NCBI GenBank assembly: GCA_947579605.1
Contig: OX388317.1
Coordinates: 19,177,384 to 19,241,383 of the forward strand
From: Athripsodes cinereus
Lineage: Eukaryota; Arthropoda; Insecta; Trichoptera; Leptoceridae
Direction of reading: 5' to 3'
Length of the DNA: 64,000 bases
Shown: positions 22,250-34,298 of the stretch, piece by piece
Layout: every line of letters starts with the position of its first letter
How positions within the stretch are numbered: the first letter of the stretch is position 1
Program-made: the position numbers and the translations under genes
Notes under the pieces: model-generated
Databases searched by the model: none
The model's input: only the letters and a program-made list of their open reading frames with translations
What the model was told of the DNA's origin: nothing

Positions 22250-25080
22250 ACAAGCAAACTGCTAAACTATTTCAAGATATTTAGGAGGATGAAAAAACTA
22301 GGTATGTCAAGTCATCCTAAATTTAAATTTAGAAAAAATATAAGCGTTCGTCCTCAAAATTCTCTGATAATGCTCACACCAAATAAGAATTATTTTTCCA
22401 TAGGTTTTTCCTCTTTCAACATATGTAATCTTTTTATAAGTACACAAGCAATATTATATTTTTTTCGTTTAGATACCTACACATTTTAACCCTTTCGATG
22501 ACAATTTTCAAATAATACAGCTACTAAATACGGCCCAGAACCCTACTCAAATGGGATCTCTTTCATTTTCAGCACATTTCCAGACATATATGTAAGTAAG
22601 TAGGTAGACATGTAAGAGACACATACTGTTATTATTATTATTAGCTGTATCGTCCTTATTTTGCTTTAATGTAATATTACCTTTCTATCCCACAAAACCT
22701 GAAAACCTGAAAAATAATTCGAACTCCACATGTTTTGATATCAAACGTTCAAAAACTATGGAAGAAGGAATTTGAATCTTCTATAACTATCGACGGTATT
22801 TTTACAATTTACCATTGTATGAGGTCACAAAATATGTAAATTTACGAAATTAATAAAACAAACATTTTTTCTTATGTAAACTGATTTTTTGATTTTGTTA
22901 TGTGAATGATGATGTGCAAGAAGAATAAAATAAATAAATAAATAAATATTTTATTCTATGTACTATGCGATTTATTCTCGAGAAAGACGTCTTTCGTCTT
23001 GTTAGAACATTGTTAATAGAATAAAACCTTTTTTTTTTAAATTTCGTCATGGAATTCTACTACCTAAACACCGATACAGTAAGTATGCAAATTTAACACA
23101 CGAAGCTACCATATAAGACTTGGAAAAGATAATTTCACCTTATTTGGTAATGCTCCGGATGAATCTTCTTGTTTTGTAGTGCCCTTGAATCTTCTTATTC
23201 GACTCAACCTATCCTAGTCGAATAATGACCAAACGTTTCCACCATTTTTCTTCATATTATAGTCTGATCTTTTACCCTTTACATTATAATAGTCGAAATA
23301 ATAACATGTCTATTTTTTGCAATGTCGTTCTTACATCGTAATGGCGGTCTTCCTAAGCAGTGGCAAAGTGGAAATCTAAATTTAAAATATAAGATAAGAT
23401 TAAATGTGTTAATTTTTTTTGTATAATTCCATTTTACAGGACACTCGAAAACTCACGAAAAAAGTGCGAGACCAATTCTACTTACTTTCTACTTTCTAAT
23501 TCTTTGCTCGTGTTCCACGGAACAAAAAAAAACTATGGAATATTTTCATATTCCTTCAAGTTCAAACATTGATAACTAAACAACGTTCACCTATTCCGCC
23601 ATTCTCACTGTCCTAATTTATAAAATCATGACTCAAAATCATAAGAGTGACAAAACTAACATTGTTTTGATTTTTTTTAAATAAATGTTTCTACTCTTAA
23701 AACTGCAGATTTCGTTATCGTCATGTCGTATAGTCAAAAGTAGAAAGTATTTTTGTTATTCTATATTATTATTGTTCTAGATTCTAAAGGAAACGACATA
23801 TAAAATAACCCAAATATTTTCACCGCAATTCTTTATTGGACAAATGCATTTGACAAGTGAATAATGTTTTATTGTTTTGTTTTCCCTCCTCTAGCCATTT
23901 TGTTTTTCTAGTATTATTATACTCAATGTGTATTATAGTTTGTATCTACTGAACCAAAGTAATGTAAGTAAATACTTTTTGCCATTATTTTTCGTTCTAT
24001 GTTTTATTTTTTGTTTCCTATTGGGCTTTCGCAGAAGAAAAAAAGGAAAAACAGTAATACTTCTCCGTTCACGAATAAAGTAGTTTATAATAGACATCTA
24101 GATCCTTCTTTTCCATCTTTTTGATATCAATCGTTAAAACGAGAATAGATTGGTAAATTTATCAACAAAAATATTTTAATACAAAATGCAAAATGTGATT
24201 GGATGAATCACATCTGTCAATAATAAGGTAGATTTCAAGAGCTAGTATTTATTATTTATTTCTTGAAAAATTTATGGTCTCATTAGATTTAATAATTTCT
24301 ACATGGAAATAAAAATAATATTAAACACAAAACAATCAAAACAGATACAACAGCATGTACATATTATTTAATTAAAACTATAATCGAAAGTCGAAACATG
24401 AACCACTTATAGAGAGAAGTGTCTCGTATAAAGGTGTGTAGAATTATCTTATTATTGCTATTGTTACATTGTATAATTTTTATATTGTCCCTGTTAGTGT
24501 ATAATTGTGAATAAATAAATAAATAAATGAAATTTTCCAATTCATATCGGTGGGTAAGTTTGACAGACGATGTAGTTCTGGTATAAAAATCTTATTGCTT
24601 AGTACTGAAAAATACTAGACTGGAGTGATTCGACGTTCGATATCGCAAGACAGGGAGGCCTTTGTAAAAGTGATCGCCAACGTTGAAGAAACTTGATACG
24701 TAACTAAGAAGAAGTGATACAAAAAGGAACATCTGATGCACCTTCATCTTAAATCTTACTTCTCGTATCCTTGATAATTATTGTTTTGTTAAATCAGTAC
24801 CAATGTTTTCTAGGATCTATCTGCTTTGTAAGTATCTACGAAATTTCATATAAATATCTGCATATTCTAACCATCTCATAAATATATTCGATAAGTAAGG
24901 AACCACAAATTCCACCTTTCTATTCCATCACAGTTTTTACCGTAAGTAGGGTAGTCAGTGAATCAATTTACATGAAATAAACAAATACCTAACACAACAA
25001 CATAATACATAACCAAGATCACACAGATCGAGCAAGCACAAATCTAAAACACGTGTAACGCACTAAACTCATACACATGT
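22250..25080. other. Intergenic with repeat scraps
   Basis: Contents: (AAATA)n tails at about 22927 and 24515, a CTTTCGTCTT...ATTGTTAAT 3' end at 22985-23025 that matches 17211-17240, a reversed SINE B head fragment at about 23437-23500, and a SINE C scrap at 23581-23613. 24626-24700 contains a short D-R-E-A-F-V-K-V frame that may be a LINE remnant. No gene is visible. Confidence 0.4.
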
Positions 25081-25082
25081 AT

Positions 25083-25240
25083 TCATTCATACCATCATGG
25101 CATCTTACCTATGTAGAGTATCCAGCAGACCAAATGATTGTAATTATCACGCATTCCGTCCACTCCGCGCAAATTCAGGTTGGATAGCATACCTCACCGC
25201 TTAACTGAAGATGTTAAATATCTTTAACTTGATGACATGT
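25083..25240 (-). mobile_element. SINE B copy, diverged
   Basis: ATACCATCATGGCATCTTAC, GTAGAGTATCCAGCAGACC and GGATAGCATACCTCACCGC follow the SINE B order in reverse orientation. Confidence 0.5.
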
Positions 25241-25361
25241 AAACCCAAATAAATCTACTTTTCACCAAAAATCATACAAATAATGATAAACTGTCATTAG
25301 ATAAATGCAACTGTGAATAATTCTATTATTTATGTATATTAAATATAGATAAGCATGACTC

Positions 25362-25440
25362 GGAGGAATTGGGAATGTCACCTAGGTGTAAAGAGTAGCT
25401 TTAACCAAGCCATGAGTCGATTCATAAGCGTCGAAATTTT
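25362..25440 (+). mobile_element. SINE C body fragment
   Basis: GAGGAATTGGGAATGTCACC and ATGAGTCGATTCATAAGCG match the body of the tRNA-derived SINE at 28304-28535 (AGCTGATTCGTAAGCG). Confidence 0.45.
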
Positions 25441-25682
25441 GTGTCATACCTACATTACTTAAGAAAGTTCACATATGTGTATGTGTATCATATACAACAT
25501 ACCTACCTAGTTAATACCTATTCAAATAGGTTAATTATCGGTGAATAGAAATCAAGTGGAATGATTAATCTAGAGTGGTTCAAAAATATAACAGTTAATT
25601 ATTAATTTTTCGAATGTTTCGTGATTAACATTGTGGAATTCCATATTTATTATTAATCCACACATAAATATTTGAGTCCGTT

Positions 25683-25726
25683 CGTATGTATGTATGTATG
25701 TATGTATGTATGTATGTATGTATGTA
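25683..25726. repeat. (GTAT)n microsatellite
   Basis: About ten uninterrupted GTAT units. Confidence 0.9.
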
Positions 25727-26509
25727 CTTATGTCCTTAATGGACTCGGAAATTAGGAAAGACCGAAGTAAAATAATACACTCTATACAAGGTCTCATCTT
25801 CTGGGCAGGTTTAAGGCTAAAAACATTTTAAATATCTTACGTATTGATAAAGATATTTTAATTTTAATGCGACCATGTCACAAAATTAGCAACAAAATGT
25901 ATGTAAAACTAATGCAAGATTTAGTAAATAGCAATATTCACAGTCAAACATTTTTCATTGTATTGAATTAATATCAAAATGGATGTAACAATAAATACAA
26001 CAATTCTGAAACTAAATATTTAGGGTTTATTTTCGTAATAAAATATCGTGTTTGCTCATGAGAAAAGCTCTTGAATTACGTGAATAAACATTGCATATTT
26101 TTGACATATTGGGCTATTTTCATAATGGAAGACATTATGAAACCATAGAAAACTATACTGTAGAATAATAATAGTTTTACCTATAAAATCCATAAACAAT
26201 GTTAAATGATTTTCAATGAGTGGGAACCTATTTATTTTCACCTAATATTTTTTACATAAATTATGAAATATTTGATAGTAAAATATTCTGAAATATTGAA
26301 GGATGCAGATAATCCATTTTTAAGGTTTTTTGGGAATAAAGAGTAAATACTTAGGTGACAATTTATCCTTGACTTTTTTAATTTCATAGCAAATACCCAT
26401 TTATGCACTGCAAACCAAAAATACAAATTCGAATGTGGACAATTATAATATTTTAACATTTATGTGCCTACAATTTTTTCACGAAATGGGATGTTTACCC
26501 TTTTTTCTT

Positions 26510-27180
26510 ATAGAAATTTGGGATGACAATCTTCGAGTTTTTACACATTTGGAAGAGGTTTTTAGCACTTTTTCCATGTAGGTACCTACCAATATGTGGG
26601 ATTTCTTAACTTCAAGCTTTTTCATCGGGACGAGGTTCTTAGTACTTTTTTTCCATGTAGGTTCCTACTTATTATTTTTTTACATAAATGTGAACATCTG
26701 AGGTGCCAAACTTCAAGATTTTTCAATGGGAAGAGGTTTTTAGCACTTTTTTCGATATAGGTACCTACCTATTTTTTTTACCTAAGTATGGGCATGTGAG
26801 GTATCAAACTTCATGATTTTTCATTGGGAAGAGTTTTTCAGCACTTTTTTCGATGTAGGTACCTACCTATTTTTTTTTACGTAAATATGGGCATGTGAGG
26901 TATCAAACTTCATGATTTTTCATTGGGAAGAGTTTTTCAACACTTTTTTCGATGTAGGTACCTACCTATTTTTTTTACCTAAATATGGGCATGTGAGGTA
27001 TCAAACTTCAAGATTTTTCATTAAGAAGAGATTTGCAATGCTTTTTATGATGTAGGTACCTACCTATTTATTGTTACTAAGATATAGGCATGTAGGGAGT
27101 CAAAAATTAAGTTTTCTCATTGGGAAGAGCTTTTTACTTCTTTTATCCACGTAAGTGCTTACTCCTTTTTTTTCAATGAG
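26510..27180. repeat. Minisatellite, about 97-bp unit
   Basis: About seven diverging copies of a unit containing TTCATTGGGAAGAG, GCACTTTTTTCGATGTAG, the palindrome GTAGGTACCTAC, a T-run, ATATGGGCATGTGAGG and TATCAAACTTCA. The central copies (about 26730-27020) are most alike and the outer ones most degraded, as expected from unequal exchange acting on the middle. Confidence 0.8.
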
Positions 27181-27249
27181 ATTTTGTTGTTTTAACCCAT
27201 GTATTTGCAAGGTTTTCTATTTAATTAAACCCGAGCGATGCCGGGTTAC

Positions 27250-27347
27250 ATACGCTTGTTTAAAATAAAAGAAACTTTGTACTTTCCACTAGAATAACTT
27301 TATTCAGTTAAAACGTTTTTGGAACTACTTTTTCCATCATCAGTAAC
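27250..27347 (-). mobile_element. Penelope-like 3' end, hammerhead-like motif
   Basis: On the minus strand: GTTA, CTGATGA (27337-27343), a stem GGAA/TTCC, then AAAACGTTTT (a self-complementary segment) and TAAC, which can pair with the GTTA. GAATAAAG and an A/T-rich end (TTTGTACTTTCC on plus) follow, as in the other members. The GAAA element has become AAAA here, so it should be inactive. Confidence 0.4.
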
Positions 27348-27735
27348 AATACTAGTATTTTTTATCCTAAAACACCCACACTATGTACCTACATATATTT
27401 AGTGTGTAAAACTTTTTTTATTTCCTGGATTTGAAGTATACAGCGACATAAAAACATAATAATATTATTACCGTGTAAAACGACATATTGCGTATTTTTG
27501 ACACGATATATTTTATAAGTGTAACTTTCATATGTGAATTATTATTGTCTATTTGAGAAAGTAATCAAGTCCTAAAATTTTCAGTTCTACTTGGAATCCT
27601 CAACAAGCTTTGAATATTTTTTTTCTGACGTAAAAGAGCTCAGTGGATTTTTACGTTTCAGGTATAAAATTGATTTTATTTAATTACTTCCGAATCATAG
27701 AAATATTATATGTAAATGGAATCCCACTGTTTTCT

Positions 27736-27916
27736 ATTTTTTTTTTTAAGATATATCTGGGTTTTTGTTATAAACCCAAATACAACCTTATACACCTTTC
27801 ACAGTAAGCTACTAAAAGCTTGTGTCGTGAAAGGGGAGTTTGCCGGCACCTGGTATCGAACCACGGACCCCAGGTTCACGAGGCCGAGACTCTACCTCCA
27901 GACTACCGATGAACTC
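27736..27916 (-). mobile_element. SINE A copy, full length
   Basis: Complete from the reversed A-tail through AGATATATCTGGG, AAAGCTTGTGTCGTG and the box B complement GGTATCGAACC to GACTACCGATGAACTC, the reversed 5' end. The open frame across it is a chance product. Confidence 0.85.
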
Positions 27917-28303
27917 AAAGAATGTCTATTATGTGTTATGTGTGATTGAAGAGTATTTATCTGCATCGAGGATACATCTAGGCTATTTTATTTAAGAGGT
28001 AACTACCTAAGACGATATTCTTTCGTTTTCGAGAAACAGGGGGCAACTTTAATACTTTTGGGGTGGAGTTATACCTCCCTCGCTCATACTTAGGAATGCC
28101 ATTGTTAGGTATTTTAAGATAAGAATATATATTTAAGTATTTTTGACTTCATACTATATATCAAGTATAGAGAATTCAATGGTTACATGGTTGGATTGAG
28201 TGATGAACAATAGCTAAAAAAAGTTGCAACCAAACTCGAAAGGTGTCGATGAAATTTTAAGTTATTTGCAACTAATAATTGGGACACTCGAAGGCTACCC
28301 ACA

Positions 28304-28535
28304 CGCCTCTGTGACCTAATGGTCAGATTATTTAGCTCGTAACACATAGGTACTGGATTCGAATCCTTGTAGATGCGGTTGGCTGGACGTCGCTATACAG
28401 CGATGAGTTCTGTTACCCGTTCTGAAAAACTGTTTAGAGAGAAGCATACGATAAATAGGTAGAATGGTGAATGTCACCATGATATATAGCGTTTAAGCCA
28501 GCCTGAGCTGATTCGTAAGCGTTGGGACACCTAAT
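28304..28535 (+). mobile_element. SINE C (tRNA-derived)
   Basis: A tRNA-like head, CGCCTCTGTGACCTAATGG (box A-like TGACCTAATGG) and GATTCGAATCC at 28356-28366 (box B), is joined to a body with GATGAGTTCTGTTACCCG, ATGGTGAATGTCACC and TAAGCCAGCCTGAGC...CGTAAGCGTTGGGACACC. The head is unlike SINE A, so it is an independent family. Body fragments recur at 23581, 25362, 29301 and 35172. Confidence 0.7.
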
Positions 28536-29149
28536 ACTCTTTCTCTATTCTGCAAGTGATGCATATTTCAGTGGGTAGGTATATTGCTTATTATTAAATA
28601 ATATAGTGGATGATAAAAATAGGTTGTCGACTGTAAAAGAAATCTGAATAATGAATCTGCAGATTTTTTGTTTCTTCAAAACATATTTGACAATTTTGGA
28701 CTGGTCTACATTTCGCAAGGTATCATACAAGACGTCATGAAGCATGTTATTATTATTTATAATATTAGATATTTATGAATTGTATTCAATGATCTTATTA
28801 GATTTTTGAAACGTATGTTTTTTCCGTCTGAGCGATTTTTTCAATAAATTTTCTAGAACACTTTAATACTACAACATGTCTTTGGAATGATAAAAGAGGA
28901 GACACGTCAACTATGACAGGTCAAATGATATTGGATACTCTATAAAAAATAAAACAAAATTAAATTATCTATCATTTTTATTTATCTTTAAACCTAAATC
29001 GAACATGAAATATAATTTTTTCTTTAATATTCACAACAGTAGAAATAAATAAATAAATAACTAGTTTTTGGTATCGCATTGTTTTTTTCTCTATAATAAG
29101 AAGTTTTTCTCGAATGATACAAAAAACTGCGTTTTCTGTACGAATGGTC

Positions 29150-29411
29150 ATCAAAATGCTCATGTTTAGAATATTTACTAATGTTTTATTGTTTAACCGG
29201 ATTTGGGTACAACGTGCAAATGACAAAACCAATCAGAAATCTCGATTAAAGAACCATGTTTACACAATGTAACATTGTGCAATATAATAATATAATCATG
29301 GGAAGAAGTGAGAAAGGCGTTCCAACGCTTACGAATTGACTCTAGGCTGGCTTCAGTGATCACTTTCGGTGTCCATGCATAAGGATCACTAATTCCGCCA
29401 TTATCACTGTC
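29150..29411. mobile_element. Composite repeat: CCGGATTTGGG element plus SINE C
   Basis: 29150-29280 (AACCGGATTTGGGT, ACAAAACCAATCAG, TTACACAATG/CATTGTGC hairpin) joins a reversed SINE C body at 29301-29411 (GGAAGAAGTGAGAAAGGCG, CACTTTCGGTGTCC). The same join appears at 35100-35283, so the two parts have been copied together. Confidence 0.5.
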
Positions 29412-29467
29412 TCAATAAAAACCTATTATTTTATTTAAGCATGTAAATATAAGCTTACCAAATACAA

Positions 29468-29592
29468 AATGGGTTAGTTGGAAGACATCGCATTTTAGTG
29501 ATAAACTTGCCCTATGTACATTGAATTGTTCATGTCACTGTTATATTTTGTAATATTGTAACCAATGTACAGTGAAGAATAAAATAAAATGA
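29468..29592 (+). repeat. Retroelement 3' tail E
   Basis: Best uninterrupted copy: GGGTTAGTTGGAAGACATCG, GATAAACTTGCCCTATG, TTTTGTAATATTGTAACC, AATGTACAGTGAAG, then AATAAAATAAAATG. Confidence 0.65.
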
Positions 29593-29689
29593 TAAGACCA
29601 AATTTTTAACTTATGAATTTTATCTAATTGACTTTTTACTATATTTGACATTTTTATACCACTTTGATTTCTCTTTGTAATGTCTTGAC

Positions 29690-29900
29690 CAAATTTTTTT
29701 TAACAATTTTGTATCTTATTTTATAATTATAACATGATTAATGTTATATTGTCTGTTAAACTCTAGTTTCTTTAGTCTAATTGTTTTGTGTGTTTTTTGT
29801 AACAGATCTTTCCTTTGTTTACATGTTTTGTATGTATACAGAGGTTTAACATGTTAAAGGCTTTGGCCGTAAATATTTGTAAATAAATAAATAAATAAAA
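29690..29900 (+). repeat. LINE 3' UTR with GGC/GCC tail
   Basis: T-rich untranslated sequence ends ACATGTTAAAGGCTTTGGCC then (AAATA)n; compare AACATGTTAAAGGCTAACGCC at 41755. Confidence 0.5.
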
Positions 29901-30385
29901 CGTTCTGAATATAAGTATAAGTAAGATTTTAGTTTTCAAGTAAGTATAATGTATTATTTTGGAACCGATTTACAGAGCCCTGACTGGAAATTTTTTAAGA
30001 CGTATAAACCACAGCATCGATTCAAAATTAGAATGTTTAATTGACCAATCAAATACTTTCTTAAATATCTCCCAAAATCAATATAATAATTTCATAAAAC
30101 TGTTATTGATTTAGTTATTTCATGACAGATATTTATATTTCGTAATAAAATATATAAGTAAGTAGGTATATTTCTGCTCATCTATACGAGTTGTCTTCAA
30201 AGAGGCATTTTTTTAATAATACATACCTACATATAATATTGTGTTATATTTTTCTTGGAATATTGTATCCATACACTGGGGTAGACATGTATTATGAAAT
30301 TTCGGGGTATTATAAATCAATTGATAACTTTTACAGCACGTGAAATGGTATTAGGTATAAAATATAAAATATTTTTATCTTTCAG

Positions 30386-30671
30386 ACAAGAGCGGGGGGA
30401 CAAGAGAACGAAGAAGATTCTGGTCCTACGTGCGGAAAATAGGTGAGTTATGAAATAATAGGGACAGTTACTTTATTTCCTCAAAAGACCTTATGCCAAT
30501 TACCTGTCTTAGATGTTTTTTAAATGATTGATCACGTAGTTCGAAGAGGACAGAAAATTCTTGGAAAGTGATTGTTTTTCAGAAATACACCAGGCTAATG
30601 GACAAAGAAAGCTTATCGATGCGGTGGACAAACCAGATGAAGATCAAAATACCACTCATCCAAAAGCTTAA
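30386..30671 (+). other. Two exon-like blocks, unassigned
   Basis: Block 1 (30386-30442, 57 nt) lies between TTTTTATCTTTCAG and GTGAGT. Block 2 begins after ATTGTTTTTCAG at 30583. Joined in one frame they read K-S-G-G-T-R-E-R-R-R-F-W-S-Y-V-R-K-I, then H-Q-A-N-G-Q-R-K-L, ending at TAA 30669-30671. R-R-F-W-S-Y-V resembles the linker before LINE reverse transcriptase, so a retroelement relic with fortuitous splice sites is as likely as a gene. Block 2 is also open in another frame as far as 30724. I do not recognise a protein. Confidence 0.2.
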
Positions 30672-31420
30672 AACCGAGATATCTGGCGCAAAGTATAAGG
30701 GGAAAATTTTAAAGTCTTCGTAAATAATACATATGACGACAAATAATACATAAATGTATTATATTTCATGTTTATTTCATAAATTTAGAGAATTTTTAGA
30801 GAATTTTAACTTTCGCTTTTTTTTTCTCAAGGCTAAAACATTTCTGGTAAGAGTGGAATCTTCGCTGGTCCACATGTTAAATGTATTAATTGTCAACATA
30901 TTATGTAACGACTGTTTGATTCTAAATATTGTAAAAATAAAAAATAAAAAAATAAATAAAACATATTTTATCGAAGGTGTTCATGGTTAGACTTAATATT
31001 TGATATCAATCAATATTTTAAAAAAAAATAGATTGTTTGTGTATTTTACTTATTAATTTTATGATAAATATTTTTTTATGTTACGGGCCGTATATTGAAA
31101 ATTAATAAATAAATTTATCTTAGGTTAATTAAATAAATCTATCAGAGAAATTGAGAATTCGATATGAATTCAAGTAAACACTAAACACCTACTTTAAATT
31201 ATGAACCAAAATAAAAAATATATTTATTAATATTGTTTTATGTTACTTATTTTTTGTTACGCCACGCCTGAAATCAACAGGACCCCGTCTACCCCTACAC
31301 CTTCACTGTAAATCCTAACGAACTTTTTTTTTGTTTAATTTAGTATAGATCAGCACCTTATGATGCGAACTCGGAGTCCGCGAAACCGGTCGTGCGTTAG
31401 TCTTACTCAACAGTAGCCGG

Positions 31421-32080
31421 GTTAGTTGGAAGACATCGCATTTTAGCGATAAACTCGCCCTCTGTACATTGAATTGTATAACTGATATTTATATGACTAT
31501 ACTATACTACTATACTATACTATACCCTCACGCCGTGTCCCAAGCGGGGTAGGCAGAGAGAACGGAACGCCAAACAGATCTATCTTTACACACTTCCTTC
31601 GCTTCCTCCACATTCATACAGTTTGTCATACATGCACGTCGGTTCCTCTTACTCAACACGCAGCCGTCCTTGAGAATTTGATCCACGTGATCAAGCCACG
31701 TGGTTCTCGGGCGCCCGCGTTTCCTCACATCCTTTCTTTCAGATAAGTATATCCTCTTTGTCATTCTTACCTCGTTTATTCGTTCAACATGCCCAAACCA
31801 CCGTAGTTTATTCACGCGCATTCTGTCCACAACACTCTTCTTTCATCCGCTCATTCTTCTAATATCCTCATTCTTCACTCTATCACGCAGCGTTTTACCA
31901 ACCATTCTTCTCAACGATCGCATCTCTACTGCATTTATTCCACTTTCGTCCTTCTTCAACCACGTCCATGTCTCGCTTGCATACGTAAGTGACGGTACCA
32001 GAATCTATTTATATGACATTGTTTTATTTTGTAATATTGTAACCAATGTAAGTAAAGAATAAAATAAATAAATAAATAAT
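31421..32080 (+). repeat. Retroelement 3' tail E, split by an RTE insertion
   Basis: 31421-31497 and 32007-32080 are the two halves of one tail-E copy (GGGTTAGTTGGAAGACATCG ... TTTTGTAATATTGTAACC ... AATAAATAAATAAATA). The break holds the 509-bp insertion at 31498-32006. Confidence 0.7.
31498..32006 (-). pseudogene. RTE-type LINE 3' fragment
   Basis: ATTTATATGAC at 31487-31497 and 32007-32017 is an 11-bp target duplication. The minus strand encodes the C-terminus of an RTE-like reverse transcriptase: T-Y-A-S-E-T-W-T-W, A-V-E-M-R-S-L-R-R-M, an in-frame TGA, then from 31830 L-R-W-F-G-H-V-E-R, K-R-G-R-P-R-T-T-W, N-R-R-A-C-M and A-K-E-V-C-K-D-R-S-V-W-R-S-V, ending at 31528. A short 3' UTR (CTACCCCGCTTGGGACACG, GCGTGAGGGTATAG) and a TATAG repeat tail follow. 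5'-truncated and dead. Confidence 0.85.
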
Positions 32081-33005
32081 TTAAAATGAAGTGTTACAAA
32101 GTTAATGCCGATACAATCAATGAAACTAAATATTTTCCTTAAATATTGTACTTACTTTTTCGAACCTCATCTTGAATTGTTACTGTTCCATTTCAAGGTA
32201 AGATTCAAGCATCAATATGATCGATTCTTCTAAGTTATAACACATGTTGTAGGTATGTAAATGTATTACAAAAAATAGATAAAGAACATTATATTATTGT
32301 ATTGTATCTATGTAGAATGGATTTCAGATCCTCTTTATTAAATCTGCGTAGGTGATATACGTTTTATATCTCATCGTAAAAAATAAAATACTATTAGAAC
32401 CTTAGGAAATAAGACATTTCCATATAATGTAGCAGGTTTATCAATTATATTAGTAAATGTAATAAAACAAAAATGGTTTAAGTTTAACAACTTTTTAAAA
32501 ATTTAGTGACTGAAAAATCGACTTGTTAAGCTATTTTCATGTCAAAAAAATGTCAGTCAATTATTTAAACGTAGTAAAACTTAAACCATTTATATTTATA
32601 TACATAAATTATTATCCAGTTTTACAAAACGTGGAATGTTATGTGCCCCCAGCGTGAGGTACTCTGGTTTAAGCCTTCCTATTCTATGCTAGAGGAACAG
32701 CTTCTCAACTCTTTAGATTTATCTAGATTTTCTAATATTTTCCAGTCAGGACATTTGCCTTCTTCACAAACCAAGCCTGCTTTCTATTTTCATTTCACTC
32801 AAATGTAGGTAGTGCTTTTATTTGTTTTTTCGCAGAATTTGTGCCAAATAAGTCAAATTACTTTGTTTGATTTCCATATACGCGAATCAAATTTAAGCTT
32901 CCCGAATACATACAAAATATACTAACTTCAAGTCTAGCCATAATGTCCATCGTTTTATTTTCCTGCAAATTACCCATTATCGAATGAATTATGATATTGA
33001 AGATT
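32081..33005. other. Intergenic, nothing recognised
   Basis: AT-rich, with no open frame of note and no repeat that I can match elsewhere in the window. Confidence 0.4.
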
Positions 33006-33127
33006 AAAAAAAAAAAAGATATATCTGGGTTTGGTTATAAACCCAAATATAACTTTATACACCTTTCACACTAAGCTAAAAGCTTGTGCTGTGAAAGGGG
33101 AATTAGCCAGCACCTGGGATCGAAACA
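33006..33127 (-). mobile_element. SINE A, truncated
   Basis: A reversed A-tail, AGATATATCTGGG, AAGCTAAAAGCTTGTGC and GCACCTGGGATCGAAAC; it stops just after box B, so the tRNA 5' half is missing. Confidence 0.75.
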
Positions 33128-33552
33128 CACATTACATTCATTCCTTTATATGATCGGAAGCAAATATTTAATAAATTATATTTTACTCTTTGATAAAAAT
33201 TACACAACTAAGTGGTCTATTAATATGATTTAAAACTACTGAAAAAGCTTTTAAACATCGCCGAAATAATGCATTTTACATGCCTAACTCCTTAATTAAA
33301 ATCAATTTATTTATTAATTTCTATCGCAAAATCGATACATATTACGGTAGGAAGATAATAATGAATTCAGGCAGAGTTGTCAACGAACAACTTTTCAGAA
33401 TGTAACCATTCCTGAAACTTTTCCATTAAAACATTGAGAAAGTATTAAAATTATTATGTTTTATATACCTAACCAATCAACGCGACAATATTATAAGCGA
33501 AATGAACGTTTTCATGTATTTATCCATCATTGTATATAAATATAATATATAT

Positions 33553-33734
33553 TAAGATATATCCGGGTTTTTGATATAAACCCAAATACAACCTTATAGG
33601 TACACCTTTCACAGTTAGCTACTAAAAGCTTGTGTCGTGAAAGGGGAGTTTGCCGGCACCTGGGATCGAAACACGGACTCCCTGTTCACGAGGCCGAGAC
33701 TCAGGACTTAGGACTTCAGGCTACTGATGAACTC
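33553..33734 (-). mobile_element. SINE A copy
   Basis: All SINE A landmarks in reverse, with a 5-bp insertion (AGGTA) near 33600 and changed bases around box A (CAGGACTTAGGACTTCAGGC). Confidence 0.8.
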
Positions 33735-34298
33735 AATATGTTTTTTATATCCTTGTACTACAGTATTTTTAATATCTCTGTTTTATTTACTGTTGGACAG
33801 GTACCTAGGCTAATTAAATTAGACATAATTGCTTAACGATTTTCGCTATTTCGTATTTATAAAATAAATGCACAGTTGGCGAGATTATCGCGGTAATAAT
33901 TATGATCAATACGCAAAACAGTTTTAGAATATCGAAATAAAAAATTAGTAAAAAAATATTTCGAACACGATTTTTATAACATAGATACTCGAAAAGGATT
34001 ATTATTATATGCGTGTTAGATTATTTGGGATCATTCAGACTTTTAGATTCAGAGATATCCAGAAAAAAATATATAAAAATCCAAATTTAACGCAAATATG
34101 CAATCAGTGCTTATTATCAAAAATACAATTTTCTTCCGAATTTCCACTTCCTGTAGCAATTTTCTTCTCTTCTTCTTCTTCATATACGTTCAAACATCAC
34201 GGACAGAAGCGCGGCACGTGACTCGAATAGTTATTATTATTATTAATAAGAAAGAAATTTAATAATACGATATCATTTGATTTCTTTTTTTTTTTCAG

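Noticed and set aside
24626..24700. D-R-E-A-F-V-K-V frame as a LINE C-terminus
   Set aside because: Only about 20 codons, with weak resemblance; mentioned in the intergenic note but not called.
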